Shown here: positions 1-7,860 of the stretch, piece after piece | Position numbering within the stretch: the first letter of the stretch is position 1 | Layout: each line of letters starts with the position of its first letter | Assembly: GCA_036505615.1 (NCBI GenBank) | Contig: DASXTB010000244.1 | Coordinates: 1 to 31,726, forward strand | DNA: 31,726 nucleotides | Direction of reading: 5' to 3' | Origin: DASXTB01 sp036505615 | GTDB lineage: Bacteria > Acidobacteriota > UBA6911 > JACQSX01 | The notes under the pieces: model-generated | What the model saw: only the letters and a program-made list of their open reading frames with translations | Databases searched by the model: none | What the model was told of the DNA's origin: nothing | Made by a program: the position numbers and the translations under genes

Positions 1-2
1 AA

Positions 3-176
3 AACTTCAACTTTACGGAGACAAAATACGTGCAGTTTCGGTGGGAGATGTTCAACGCGCCCAACCGCGTGAACTTGAACGATCCAGTCTTGACCATCGG
101 GCTTAACACTACAGGGAAAATATTATCTTCCGGCAACGCCAGGCGGATGCAGTTTGGGATGAAGTTTGTGTTTTGA
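3..176 (+). CDS. TonB-dependent receptor, C-terminal fragment (Oar-like)
   Basis: Only the last 57 codons are in the window; the frame is open to the left edge and stops with TGA. The fragment contains WEMFNAPNRVN and ends with a beta-strand RMQFGMKFVF closing on Phe. This is the usual end of the Oar-like/carboxypeptidase-regulatory-domain TonB receptors of Acidobacteriota, where an 'FFNxxNHxxF...' segment precedes a final transmembrane strand ending in aromatic Phe, the signal used for outer-membrane insertion. Likely role is an outer-membrane barrel for uptake or adhesion; the substrate cannot be told. The family call rests on the C-terminus alone. Confidence 0.75.
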   Translation, partial: NFNFTETKYVQFRWEMFNAPNRVNLNDPVLTIGLNTTGKILSSGNARRMQFGMKFVF

Positions 177-214
177 TTCGTCCGTGGTAAGCATGTTTGT
201 GTAAACGGGAGGAA

Positions 215-468
215 CGAGCCCCGCAGTGCGGGGCGCCAGCATGTGGCTCCGGGTGGAGCGAAGCGGAACCCGGGGATCAGGCAACAAGAAACCAATTGCA
301 GCCCCGCTTGGCGGGGCGGCAGAATGGCTGGCTTTATCGGAAACCGATAATGGGGCAGCTTCTGTCGCCCGCTATGCGGGCTTTGCATCCATTAATATTG
401 CAAACTCCCCGGGTTCCGCTTCGCTCCACCCGGGGCCACACGCTATCGCCCCGCACTGCGGGGCTCCG
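215..468. repeat. Composite inverted repeat made of GC-rich palindromes
   Basis: Two arms of about 62 bp (215-276 and 405-468) are near-identical in inverted orientation. Each arm holds a perfect hairpin (GCCCCGCAGTGCGGGGC) and an imperfect one around CCGGGTGGAGCGAAGCGGAA. The 128-bp spacer carries further palindromes: GCCCCGCTTGGCGGGGC, TTATCGGAAACCGATAA and GCCCGCTATGCGGGC. This fills the 377-bp gap between the receptor and the next gene. The open frames across it look like read-through of repeats, not genes. The architecture resembles a REPIN-type doublet, two inverted REP copies with a spacer. Confidence 0.8.
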
Positions 469-553
469 CTTCTTGCGAACAGCCCGCACATTCGGAAAAG
501 AATTTCAGATCCGCGCCTAACACGGACGACAGACAACACACCACGGGCAGAAA

Positions 554-1678
554 TTGAAGATCACAAGTATCGAAACCATTACCGTCCGAGTTCCAGTCAA
601 TCCTGAACGCGCTATTCGCGGGGCTCACAGGACTCACAACATTTCACCATTCCTGGTGGTGAAGATCCACACCGACAAAGGAATCACCGGCCTCGGTGAA
701 GTGTCGTGCACGCCAGGCTGGAGCGGCGAGGACCAGGTTGCAGCCGCTCGCGCCATAAAAAATATCTTCGCGCCGGCGCTTCGGGGGGAGAATCCCACCG
801 AGATTGAGCGTCTCAGCCGAGTTCTGGAGGAGGTGCTTCCTCAATATCAATTTACCAAAGCCGCGCTTGAAATGTCGCTTTGGGATATTTTTGGAAAATC
901 CGTGGGTTTGCCGGTGTATCGCTTGCTGGGCGGTCCTGTGCGCGACTTTGTTCCGACTAAATTTTCTATCTCCGGCCTGGAACCGGGCCGGGCTGCTGAG
1001 ATTGCCGGCTGGGCGGCCAGACAGGGATTCAACAGAATGAAAGTCAAAGTTGGAATCGAACCCGACCAGGACGTCGCGCGAGTTAGCGCCGTACGTCTGG
1101 CAGTGGGTCCGCACATAAAGCTGGGAGTAGACGCCAACGGCGGATGGTCACTGGAGATGGCGTTGCGTACTATCGATCGCTTGCGCGAATACGGTATCAC
1201 GTTTGTGGAACAGCCCGTTCCACGACAGGATCTGGACGCTCTTGCCGAAGTTCGAAGACAAACCAAATTGCCCATCATCGCTGACGAGAGTGTGTACACA
1301 CTGCAAGATGCGATGGCGGTGGTTCGAGCCAATGCAGCTGATGTGCTCTCGGTCTACGTGGCGAAAGCCGGAGGCATTGGACCGGCGCGAAAGATTGCCG
1401 CCGTCGCCGAGGCCGCCGGTTTGACTTGCACCGTTGGAAGCAATCTGGAGCTGGGAGTCGGCAGCGCCGCCATGATTCATCTGGCAATGGCCACACCGGG
1501 CATTGGGGCTGAGCGATTTCCCTGCGATATCCTGACACCCTTTTTCTATGATGATGACCTTTTAGTTGAACCGCTCCCAATTACCGCCGGTCAGGCCCGC
1601 CCACCGGAGCGCCCGGGGCTGGGGGTTGAACTGGATGAGGCGAAAGTGGAGCGCTATCGGGTGACGAATGTCGAATGA
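554..1678 (+). CDS. Enolase-superfamily enzyme, muconate lactonizing (MLE) subgroup
   Basis: 374 aa, a full-length mandelate racemase/muconate lactonizing enzyme-type protein with an N-terminal capping domain (about 1-125) and a TIM barrel. All hallmark MLE-subgroup residues are visible: K163-x-K165 (RMKVKVG), metal ligands D193 (VDANGGW), E219 (FVEQP) and D244 (IADES), and the opposing lysine K271 (YVAKAGGIG). Such enzymes abstract a proton alpha to a carboxylate using Mg2+. Family substrates include muconate, o-succinylbenzoate, dipeptides and N-acyl amino acids; the sequence does not decide which. The start is TTG, chosen because MKITSIETITVRVP is the normal family N-terminus. No good ribosome site precedes it. 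The last codons (VTNVE) and stop lie inside a heptamer repeat. It converges with the DUF3830 gene. Confidence 0.9.
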   Translation: MKITSIETITVRVPVNPERAIRGAHRTHNISPFLVVKIHTDKGITGLGEVSCTPGWSGEDQVAAARAIKNIFAPALRGENPTEIERLSRVLEEVLPQYQFTKAALEMSLWDIFGKSVGLPVYRLLGGPVRDFVPTKFSISGLEPGRAAEIAGWAARQGFNRMKVKVGIEPDQDVARVSAVRLAVGPHIKLGVDANGGWSLEMALRTIDRLREYGITFVEQPVPRQDLDALAEVRRQTKLPIIADESVYTLQDAMAVVRANAADVLSVYVAKAGGIGPARKIAAVAEAAGLTCTVGSNLELGVGSAAMIHLAMATPGIGAERFPCDILTPFFYDDDLLVEPLPITAGQARPPERPGLGVELDEAKVERYRVTNVE

Positions 1679-1810
1679 CGAATGTCGAATGTCGAATGTC
1701 GAATGCCGAATTTGGAATGACGAACCAAGTCGAATGAAGTCGCATTTGGGGCCAGGTCGTGAGCCTTCTGCATTCGTCATTCGAAATTCGTCATTCGACA
1801 TTCGTAATGC
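1665..1810. repeat. Mirrored gtcgaat/gacgaat heptamer arrays between convergent genes
   Basis: On the plus strand, 1665-1722 reads as degenerate tandem copies of (gtcgaat/gacgaat). From 1771 to 1810 the same heptamers run in reverse complement (attcgtc, attcgac). The two arrays can pair as a long imperfect hairpin with a loop of about 50 nt. The stop codons of both converging genes lie inside the arrays, and both proteins end in TNVE encoded by identical repeat DNA. The hairpin could act as a bidirectional terminator, though there is no U-tract. Confidence 0.8.
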
Positions 1811-2270
1811 GCTCGATGCGGAGAATTTGTGGCCCTTCCCACCGAACACGGCGGCAGGCTTTAGCAAAGTCAACCCAGTCGTATTTCCAATCGCCGGGGA
1901 TTCGGGCAAACAGGCTAGCATGAGAGGGCACTCCTTCGTGGCCGCGTAAAATGACGCCTCGGCCGTAGACAACGCATATCTCCGACACAGGCGCACTTCT
2001 GCCGGCCGCGCTCCGGCCAGGCTCGTAGAAGTAACAGATCTCCCCAGGTAGAGGAATCTGGACTAGGTTCTCTGCTGGAGGCGGCGAGGCCTTTTCGATG
2101 AGCCCGAATATTTCAGCACCTGAGTACTGGCCGTGAATCATCGCTTGCTCTAATGGAAGCAAATCCCAAACGTGCCCGCAGATATTGGGTGCTTCCTCGT
2201 CGAGCATCTCGGCGAAGACCGACTCTCCGGTGGAAACAAACGTCAGACGAATCCGGCGCTCAGGTCTCAT
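1791..2270 (-). CDS. DUF3830 family, cyclophilin-like fold protein
   Basis: I place the start at the ATG at 2270 (MRPERRIRLTFVSTGES), giving 159 aa. The 17 codons available upstream include repeat-derived DNA (MTND from atgacgaatgac) and are unlike the family. The body has the DUF3830 pattern: an LTF strand, 'DEEAPNICGHVWDLLPLE', 'AIHGQYSGAEIF', 'ENLVQIPLPGEICYF', then a glycine-rich VVYGRG strand. It is a small cyclophilin-like beta-barrel of unknown biochemical role; in my recollection members often sit beside metabolic enzymes such as enolase-superfamily or amidohydrolase genes, as here. Its C-terminus (RITNVE) is encoded by the heptamer repeat shared with the neighbour. Function beyond the fold is unknown. 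Confidence 0.75.
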   Translation of the reverse strand: MRPERRIRLTFVSTGESVFAEMLDEEAPNICGHVWDLLPLEQAMIHGQYSGAEIFGLIEKASPPPAENLVQIPLPGEICYFYEPGRSAAGRSAPVSEICVVYGRGVILRGHEGVPSHASLFARIPGDWKYDWVDFAKACRRVRWEGPQILRIERITNVE

Positions 2271-2399
2271 GGCGAAGAATTGAATCACAAAGCTATTGGG
2301 AGACCAACTGTCATTCGTCATTAGTCCGTTGTCCGTTGCCAGTCGATGAAGTAGATGGCATTATTACCAAGCGCGCTTGGAGCCCCAGACGCCGAAGGC

Positions 2400-2695
2400 G
2401 TCACATGGAATAGCCGGGGGCAGAGCGCGTCTTTTGCGCGCCGCCCCGGTTTTAGAAACCCCCAACGCCATGCGCCCTGAACGGGTGCAACAGAAACCAC
2501 TCAGATTGATCTCCGTAGAAAGAGGATGGACAAAAGGGTCCGCAACGGACCAGAGTCCTCACTGTAACATAACGGCCGCGGGTAAAATTCTTGGCCTTAC
2601 TATTGCACCCTTTCAGGGTGCGAACGTTAGTGGTGGGATGTCGGCCGGGGGCGGCGCGCAAAAACGCGCTCTGCCCCCGGCTACTCTATGTGACC
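2400..2695. repeat. Nested inverted-repeat element (REPIN-like), about 300 bp
   Basis: Outer arms 2400-2452 and 2641-2695 are inverted copies of a 53-55-bp unit. Each contains a GC-rich hairpin: CCGGGGGC and GCCCCCGG (imperfect in the left arm) flanking an inner GCGCG/CGCGC stem. Inner arms around 2471-2493 and 2598-2622 are inverted copies of a second unit; the right one is a clean hairpin, GCACCCTTTCAGGGTGC. The order A-B-spacer-B'-A' gives a symmetrical composite. No coding sequence is credible inside. With the hairpin chain that follows, it fills the gap between the DUF3830 gene and the flippase. Confidence 0.8.
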
Positions 2696-2831
2696 CCTTC
2701 GCGGTCCGGGCTGTCCCTCCGGGACAGCTGGCGCCGCGAAGCGGCGCTTCTGCACGATGAAAGATTGTGCGGGAGACGGCCCCCAGGCCGTCTCTCCAAA
2801 ATGTCCAAACTCCAGTGACCGCTTCGCGGTC
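2694..2831. repeat. Chain of short perfect hairpins upstream of the flippase
   Basis: Four back-to-back perfect palindromes are visible: GCTGTCCCTCCGGGACAGC (2710-2728), GCGCCGCGAAGCGGCGC (2731-2747), a 9-bp stem GAGACGGCC/GGCCGTCTC with a 4-nt loop (2773-2794), and GACCGCTTCGCGGTC (2817-2831). They share the 'CTTCGCGG' flavour of other repeats in this window. From about 2832 to 3007 no further structure was seen apart from a weak -10-like AATAAT near 2975 and a GGGGAGG ribosome-site-like run at about 2983-2989. Confidence 0.75.
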
Positions 2832-3007
2832 CAATGAGAATCGTTGCGCGGGGAGAAGAAAACGATGTTTGTGAATAATGCAGGATCGGAGACGCGGGCG
2901 GTACAAATCGAGTTCTTCACCAGTCACTTTCTGCTCTCTGCATTGTCGAACTTGCAGATCCTTCCTTAATCGCCAATAATTTAGGGGAGGGCCAAAAAGG
3001 GTCACCA

Positions 3008-4435
3008 TTGAGCCAGACGCGGCACATCGCCCAGAATACTCTTGCACTTCTCCTCAGCAACGTCGCCAACAAGATTCTCGGCTTCCTGATCATGTTGACG
3101 GTCGCTCGATTTTTGGGCACCGCGAACTTTGGCTTGTACACCTACGTCTTCGCCTACGTGGCCATGTTCGCTCTGGCCACCGACCTCGGCCTCAGCACCG
3201 TGGTGGTCAGAGGGCTCACTCAGGACGATGAAGCCGGTCGCCGCTGGCTCGGCACCGCGCTACTGCTTCGCTGGCCTCTGGCACTGACAGCCTACGCCGG
3301 ATCGGTAGGCGGAGCCTATTCCCTGTACGGTTTCGACGAGTACACGCGATTGATTGCTCTGTCGTCTCTGTCTTTTCTGACTGTTCCGTTGAGCACTCAC
3401 GCTGCGGTCTTTACCGCCCGCATGAAGCAGTACGGTCCGGCGCTCATCAGTTTGGGGTCGCGCATCGTCCTCTTCGGGATAATCCTCTGGCTGGCGAGCT
3501 CCGGAGGATCCCTGTACGCTCTGATCGGCGCTGAAGTGCTCGTTGGTTCGCTGACCAATTTAGGTCTTTGGATCTGGTCCCGCTCGTTATTGCGTCCTTC
3601 CTATGCATTCAGTACCAGCATGGCGCGCCAATTGTTGAATGAAGGTATCCCGCTTTTTCTCTCCTCGGTGTTCATTGCGCTTTATTTTCGCATCGATGTC
3701 TTCTTTCTGAAGCATTTTCGCGACGAGGCAGCCATTGGCGTCTATGCCGCCGCATATCGCGTCACCGAATCCATGCCTCTGGTTGCCGCCGCGCTGACCA
3801 ATAGTCTCTTCCCTGTCCTGTGCCAGCACGTGCACTCAGGAAATGCCGCCTCCGTGTCCAAGCTGGTCCGGTCGTCGCTCAAGATTCTTCTGGTCGTCAT
3901 CATACCGACCGCCCTTGTCGTTGCGTCCTACAGCGGTCCGGTAACACAGGTCCTGTATGGCGGGCGATTCAAGGATTCCGCGCAGCTTATGTCGATTCTG
4001 GTATTCGGTCAGATTTTGGTGTACACGAACGTGTTGCTGACCACATTGATCGTGGCGCGTGGCAGGACTCAATGGCTCATGATTCTTACGATTGGCATGG
4101 TCTTGTTCAATGTTTCGCTGAATTATTTTGTTATTCCCGTCTACGGCGCATTAGGGGCGGCGGCCACGACCGTGGCAACAGAGATGGCCGGAACCATCGG
4201 CGCGCTACTTTTGACGTCGTCTTCCCGGATTTTTCTCCAGGTAATGGCACGAATACTGATCCCGGCCTGCGCCTGTGCGGCGATTCTTGCAATTTTCTCT
4301 CCCAGAACTCCGGATTGGACGCTGTCGTCCTTTTGGCCGATTCTTGCCGTCGCTGTCATCTACCCCGCCTGCTTGTTCTTCTTCCGCGTTTTTGACCAGG
4401 AAGAGTGGGAAAGGCTGCAAAAACTGGCATGGTAA
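3008..4435 (+). CDS. Polysaccharide flippase (Wzx/MATE-like, PST family)
   Basis: 475 aa, almost entirely hydrophobic, with about 12-14 predicted membrane segments from roughly residue 14 onwards. The opening (NTLALLLSNVANKILGFLIM followed by ARFLG) is the standard start of lipid-linked oligosaccharide flippases, with the 'xR.LGxxxFGxY' motif (ARFLGTANFGLYTY). Its job is to move undecaprenyl-linked repeat units across the inner membrane for polymerisation, in the Wzx/Wzy pathway with the polymerase and Wza/Wzc proteins on the opposite strand. Start is TTG at 3008; the next ATG (M29) would remove half of the first membrane helix. The following methyltransferase starts inside its last codons (ATGGTAA), so they are co-transcribed. 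Confidence 0.88.
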   Translation: MSQTRHIAQNTLALLLSNVANKILGFLIMLTVARFLGTANFGLYTYVFAYVAMFALATDLGLSTVVVRGLTQDDEAGRRWLGTALLLRWPLALTAYAGSVGGAYSLYGFDEYTRLIALSSLSFLTVPLSTHAAVFTARMKQYGPALISLGSRIVLFGIILWLASSGGSLYALIGAEVLVGSLTNLGLWIWSRSLLRPSYAFSTSMARQLLNEGIPLFLSSVFIALYFRIDVFFLKHFRDEAAIGVYAAAYRVTESMPLVAAALTNSLFPVLCQHVHSGNAASVSKLVRSSLKILLVVIIPTALVVASYSGPVTQVLYGGRFKDSAQLMSILVFGQILVYTNVLLTTLIVARGRTQWLMILTIGMVLFNVSLNYFVIPVYGALGAAATTVATEMAGTIGALLLTSSSRIFLQVMARILIPACACAAILAIFSPRTPDWTLSSFWPILAVAVIYPACLFFFRVFDQEEWERLQKLAW

Positions 4436-5178
4436 AAACCACACCAGCAATCGACGACCGGGGCCGCTACTACCGTTTTGAAGCGGAAGAGGGGAGCTTC
4501 CTGTCACCCGGTTACAGCCAACTGGTGCTGCGCGATCTGTACCAGACAATTGAAGACCGAAATGTTTTAACAATCTATGATATCGGATCGGGGCGCGGTT
4601 ATAACATCCCTGCGCTGCGGCAGAGGTTTCCCGCGAGCTTACTGATAGCGCTGGATTTGAACTGGAATGCCCTCAGCGCCGCCAGGAACGAGACCTCGGC
4701 GGCCTGGCCGGTCCAATGCGACGCTTTGACTCTCCCGCTGGAAGACAGCCGCGCGGACCTTGCCGTATGTACTGAGGTCCTGGAACATGTTGCAGACTTG
4801 GACAGCGCCGTGCGAGAAATCGCCCGTGTCGTCCGGCCGGGAGGATACGCCGTGATCAGTTCGCCCAACTATCTGAACTTGATGGGTCTGAGGAAGTGGA
4901 TTCACGACCGGCGCAATGGACTTGAACACTGGGATCCCTGGGGCGGCCATCCGGGCTTCGAACGCTTCATGGTGCCCCGCCTGGTGAGGCACGCCGTGGA
5001 ACCACACTTTAGGATTCTCCGCGTACGAGGCGCGGGATTTGCCATGGCCTGGATTCCACTGGGATACCGGCGCATTGGCCGGCTCAATGATCGGTTTCCG
5101 CTCGCCCGCCTGGGACGCTGGCCGTTATTTCGCAGCATCGCAGTGAACCGCTATCTGCTGCTTCAGAAACGCCCGTGA
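4429..5178 (+). CDS. SAM-dependent class I methyltransferase (Methyltransf_11 type)
   Basis: 249 aa. Motif I is IYDIGSGRGYN (about residues 49-59), followed by an acidic motif II region LIALDLNW and the post-motif CTEVLEHVADLDSAVREIARVVRPGGYAVISSPN, the signature of small-molecule and sugar methyltransferases. I chose the ATG at 4429, which overlaps the flippase stop. A GTG 24 nt upstream (4405) is possible. It probably methylates a sugar of the polysaccharide or its lipid-linked intermediate, inferred from the flippase and glycosyltransferase neighbours. The next gene starts inside its stop codon (GTGA). Confidence 0.85.
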   Translation: MVKTTPAIDDRGRYYRFEAEEGSFLSPGYSQLVLRDLYQTIEDRNVLTIYDIGSGRGYNIPALRQRFPASLLIALDLNWNALSAARNETSAAWPVQCDALTLPLEDSRADLAVCTEVLEHVADLDSAVREIARVVRPGGYAVISSPNYLNLMGLRKWIHDRRNGLEHWDPWGGHPGFERFMVPRLVRHAVEPHFRILRVRGAGFAMAWIPLGYRRIGRLNDRFPLARLGRWPLFRSIAVNRYLLLQKRP

Positions 5179-6164
5179 AAATCCTGCTTGTCTGCGTCCA
5201 TTTTCACAGCTCCTTCGGATGGTCGATTGAGAGGGCCCTGTTGCGCGCCGGACACGAGGTACTAATTTTCGACTACCGGCACAATCCCTTCCGCCGATTT
5301 CCAGGATTGCGAGATACCTACGCAGGACGATACATGCCCGCAAGACTTCTCTCTGCCGCCCGAGCCTTCAAGCCGAACCTGATCTTTATCGCCAAAGGCG
5401 AGCTGGTTCCAGGCGACACAATTCGCGCATTGAAAGACGATCTACGCTGTCCCGCTGTAAACTGGTTCCCCGACGGGAGATTGTTTTCTTACAGCAACGT
5501 AATGCAGCAGCTTCCACATCTGGATTTCCTTTTCAGCAAGAACCTCATCGATCTGGAGCGGATGCGGCTGTTGGGGATAAGAAACGGACGCTTCCTGCTT
5601 CATTGCGCCGACCGAGAACTACATACCGAACTGGTAACGACCGACAGCGAGCTTAAGCCTTACCTTTGCCAGGTGGCCGTCGTAGGGTCGTATTATCCTT
5701 TCCGTGACTACATCATTTCGCAGTTGCTCGATTTTGACATTCGGATCTGGGGGCCAGGGTGGCAACGGTCAATGGTCTCAAAAAAAAGGGGCGCCATCGT
5801 GGGTAGGGAGGCGCGCTCCAGCGAGCAGGCGAAGGTCTTCCGCGCTGCGACCATCAACGTTAATCCGCATCATTTCGATGACATCGGGAGTTTGAACCAG
5901 CGCGTCTTTGACATTTGCGGATCGGGCGGCTGCCAGTTGCTGGACGGTTACCGGAAGGTCGATGATGTCTTTGCTGTGCCTGACGACGTCGATCTTTTTC
6001 ATTCTGCCGAGGAGCTCCGTGACAAAGTGCGGAAGCTGATTGCAAGCCCCGAGAGGGCCCGGGAAATGGGCAAACACGCGCGTGAAAAAACCGCGGCCGC
6101 CCATACCTATGATCATCGCATCGCCGAGATCTTCCAACTTCTCAATGATGAATTGAGGATGTAA
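5175..6164 (+). CDS. Glycosyltransferase, CgeB/GT4-like (GT-B fold)
   Basis: 329 aa. The N-terminal Rossmann half begins MKILLVCVHFHSSFGWSIE and contains ALLRAGHEVLIFDYR. The C-terminal half has the CgeB/Glyco_trans_1_2 pattern: RAATINVNPHHFDDIGSLNQRVFDICGSGG (about 223-252), then FAVPDDVDLFHSAEEL and a terminal helix with the REMGKHAREKTAAAHTYDHR pattern typical of retaining GT-B enzymes. It should transfer a sugar from a nucleotide donor to the growing repeat unit on the cytoplasmic side. The start is GTG at 5175, overlapping the upstream stop by 4 nt. Donor and acceptor cannot be read from sequence. Confidence 0.82.
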   Translation: MKILLVCVHFHSSFGWSIERALLRAGHEVLIFDYRHNPFRRFPGLRDTYAGRYMPARLLSAARAFKPNLIFIAKGELVPGDTIRALKDDLRCPAVNWFPDGRLFSYSNVMQQLPHLDFLFSKNLIDLERMRLLGIRNGRFLLHCADRELHTELVTTDSELKPYLCQVAVVGSYYPFRDYIISQLLDFDIRIWGPGWQRSMVSKKRGAIVGREARSSEQAKVFRAATINVNPHHFDDIGSLNQRVFDICGSGGCQLLDGYRKVDDVFAVPDDVDLFHSAEELRDKVRKLIASPERAREMGKHAREKTAAAHTYDHRIAEIFQLLNDELRM

Positions 6165-6192
6165 CTGTATTTCCACCGATCCTGAAAACTTG

Positions 6193-6801
6193 ATGCAGAA
6201 ATCTACATTCATTCGATCGTGGGTAAGCCGCATCCGGCACGCAACCGTTGGCCTCAGCTCAAGCGAGCAGAGGCGGCATCAGTCGTCAGGTCTTTGGGAT
6301 CTTTCAGAGCAACCAGCCGAGATGGGCCACTACTGGATGATCGCCGGTTACTGCGGCCTCAAATTCCAACAACCGTCGGTTTTAGACGTCGGATGCGGAA
6401 GAGGGCTGCTTGAGGAGAAGCTTCGAGCTGTTTCGTATTCGTCGTACACGGGCATGGATATCTCGATGCCTGCCCTGAAAAAGGCCCGCCAACGAATCCA
6501 GCCCTCCTGTCAACTGATCTGCGCTGACCTGCTGAACCCCCCGATACGAAAACACTTTAATGTCGTAATCTTCAACGAGTCATTGATCCCGGGAATGCCG
6601 ATCATTGATATCCTTCGACAATATTTTGGTCTCCTCACCGCGGATGGCCGCATCATCATATCGCTCTTCAATGGCCGCAATCGCGTAGCCACCAGACCCA
6701 TCTGGAAAGAGATCGGACGCAGTTTCCAGGTAGAGGACGCCACGGAGCTGGAAAATCTGCCCAGCCAGAAAAGCTGGACGATCGCACTGCTGGCGCCATG
6801 A
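6193..6801 (+). CDS. SAM-dependent methyltransferase
   Basis: 202 aa from the ATG at 6193; a TTG immediately before it is equally available and would add one residue. Motif I is SVLDVGCGRGLLEEKL (about residues 62-77), followed by YTGMDIS, CADLLNPP and a catalytic-domain strand VVIFNESLI. It is short for the family, with little beyond the Rossmann core, so it may need a partner or act on a small acceptor. It lies 28 nt after the CgeB-like gene on the same strand and is the last plus-strand gene of the locus. No strong ribosome site is seen. A role in decorating the polysaccharide is inferred from context. Confidence 0.75.
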   Translation: MQKSTFIRSWVSRIRHATVGLSSSEQRRHQSSGLWDLSEQPAEMGHYWMIAGYCGLKFQQPSVLDVGCGRGLLEEKLRAVSYSSYTGMDISMPALKKARQRIQPSCQLICADLLNPPIRKHFNVVIFNESLIPGMPIIDILRQYFGLLTADGRIIISLFNGRNRVATRPIWKEIGRSFQVEDATELENLPSQKSWTIALLAP

Positions 6802-6810
6802 GACGACTTT

Positions 6811-6839
6811 CCCAGGGCTTCGCTGCGCTTCGCCCTGGA
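6811..6839. terminator. Hairpin between convergent genes, terminator candidate
   Basis: CCAGGGC (6812-6818) and GCCCTGG (6832-6838) form a perfect 7-bp stem around a TTCGCTGCGCTTC loop, in the 69-bp gap between the converging methyltransferase and GT2 genes. There is no T-tract on either side, so intrinsic termination is only plausible. The sequence style matches the other TTCG-loop palindromes of the window. Confidence 0.45.
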
Positions 6840-6870
6840 CCACATTCCAGCGCCCTGAGAACTGCCGCCC

Positions 6871-7860
6871 CTACGAGGATTGCGCTGCAGCCGTCCAAGG
6901 GCCAGTCCTTCTCCAATCCATCAAATATCCCTTCACGATTCGCCATGCGTCAATAAAAGGCACGGCCCAATTTAGAAAGGTAAATGCCAGGAAATCCCCA
7001 CGGCTGAGCCTATAGCCCATCTTCGCTAGTTGCTCTCGGTATTTCCGGGCGCGAATACCATCGATTAAGAAGTGACCGATAAGCACCGCGGGCAGAAGCA
7101 GAAACAGCGGAGACCAGATCCATCCTCCTAACATAGGAATTCCAAACAGTGCAAACCGCTTGATGATTTGATTGACCACTTCTCGGTGGCGCTTCCAATG
7201 GTCCGCATCAGGATGCTTTTGGCTCATGTAACAGAAATACTGAAAGGAGCTGCGCATTCGAAGAAATCCCCGGAAGCTCTGATATTTGGAGGGGTGAAGG
7301 ACGCGCATGCCCGGCTCATAGACAATGGGGTAACCCGCCTTCTTCAGCCGGAGCCCAAGGTCTTCGTCCTCAAAATAAATCACAAAATGATCGTCAAAAC
7401 CTCCCACGCTGCGGAAGGCTTCGCGAGCAACCGCAAAATTGCAAGTGACCACGGGCTCGGAATCCTTGAAAACCGAATGGACGAACGTGCTGGCAGGATG
7501 TTCGCTATACGTGTGTCCCAGCAGTCCCACGCGAGACTGGTGCTTTTCCATCGCCAGGGCAATCGCCCTAAGCCAATTCTTCTCGGGCCGGCAGTCATCA
7601 TCGGTAAATGCGAGAATGGTGCCTGTTGCATTCCGCGCCGCAAGATTACGCGCTCGCGACGCGCCGCCGTGAATCTGCGAAAAGACTCGGATAGGCGGCC
7701 CTAATGTCTGAAGATATTGAAAGCTCCCGTCCGTTGAGCCGTCGTCTACAATAAGGATTTCAAAGGCGTGCGCAGGAAAATCCTGCCCCAGCAGTGATTC
7801 AATCACAGCGGGAAGAACATGAGCGCGGTTATAGGTGGGGATGATGACGGAAATCCTCAT
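6871..7860 (-). CDS. Family 2 glycosyltransferase
   Basis: 329 aa. The GT-A fold starts at residue 1 (MRISVIIPTYNRAHVL) with the nucleotide-binding VDDGSTDGS (38-46), HGGASRARNLAARNA (64-78) and the metal-binding TDDDC (86-90). A helical hydrophobic stretch near residues 235-270 (FALFGIPMLGGWIW...LLLPAVLIGHFLI) suggests membrane attachment. It is an inverting sugar transferase that likely adds a residue to the lipid-linked repeat unit at the inner membrane. It is the last gene of the minus-strand operon; its ATG overlaps the deacetylase stop by 4 nt (ATGA). Confidence 0.9.
   Translation of the reverse strand: MRISVIIPTYNRAHVLPAVIESLLGQDFPAHAFEILIVDDGSTDGSFQYLQTLGPPIRVFSQIHGGASRARNLAARNATGTILAFTDDDCRPEKNWLRAIALAMEKHQSRVGLLGHTYSEHPASTFVHSVFKDSEPVVTCNFAVAREAFRSVGGFDDHFVIYFEDEDLGLRLKKAGYPIVYEPGMRVLHPSKYQSFRGFLRMRSSFQYFCYMSQKHPDADHWKRHREVVNQIIKRFALFGIPMLGGWIWSPLFLLLPAVLIGHFLIDGIRARKYREQLAKMGYRLSRGDFLAFTFLNWAVPFIDAWRIVKGYLMDWRRTGPWTAAAQSS

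Noticed and set aside
197..637. Overlapping open frames (up to about 125 aa) between the receptor and the enolase-superfamily gene
   Set aside because: They read through inverted palindromes, have no family-like sequence and overlap each other on both strands.
644..1580. Minus-strand open frames of 101-161 codons within the enolase-superfamily gene
   Set aside because: They are antisense shadows of a well-supported gene with all catalytic residues; no independent domain is visible.
1665..1722. Tandem gtcgaat units as a CRISPR array
   Set aside because: The repeats are heptamers with no unique spacers and no cas genes nearby.
2153..3141. Open frames of 69-144 codons across the palindrome blocks ahead of the flippase
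   Set aside because: Low-complexity translations of GC-rich hairpins on both strands; no recognisable protein.
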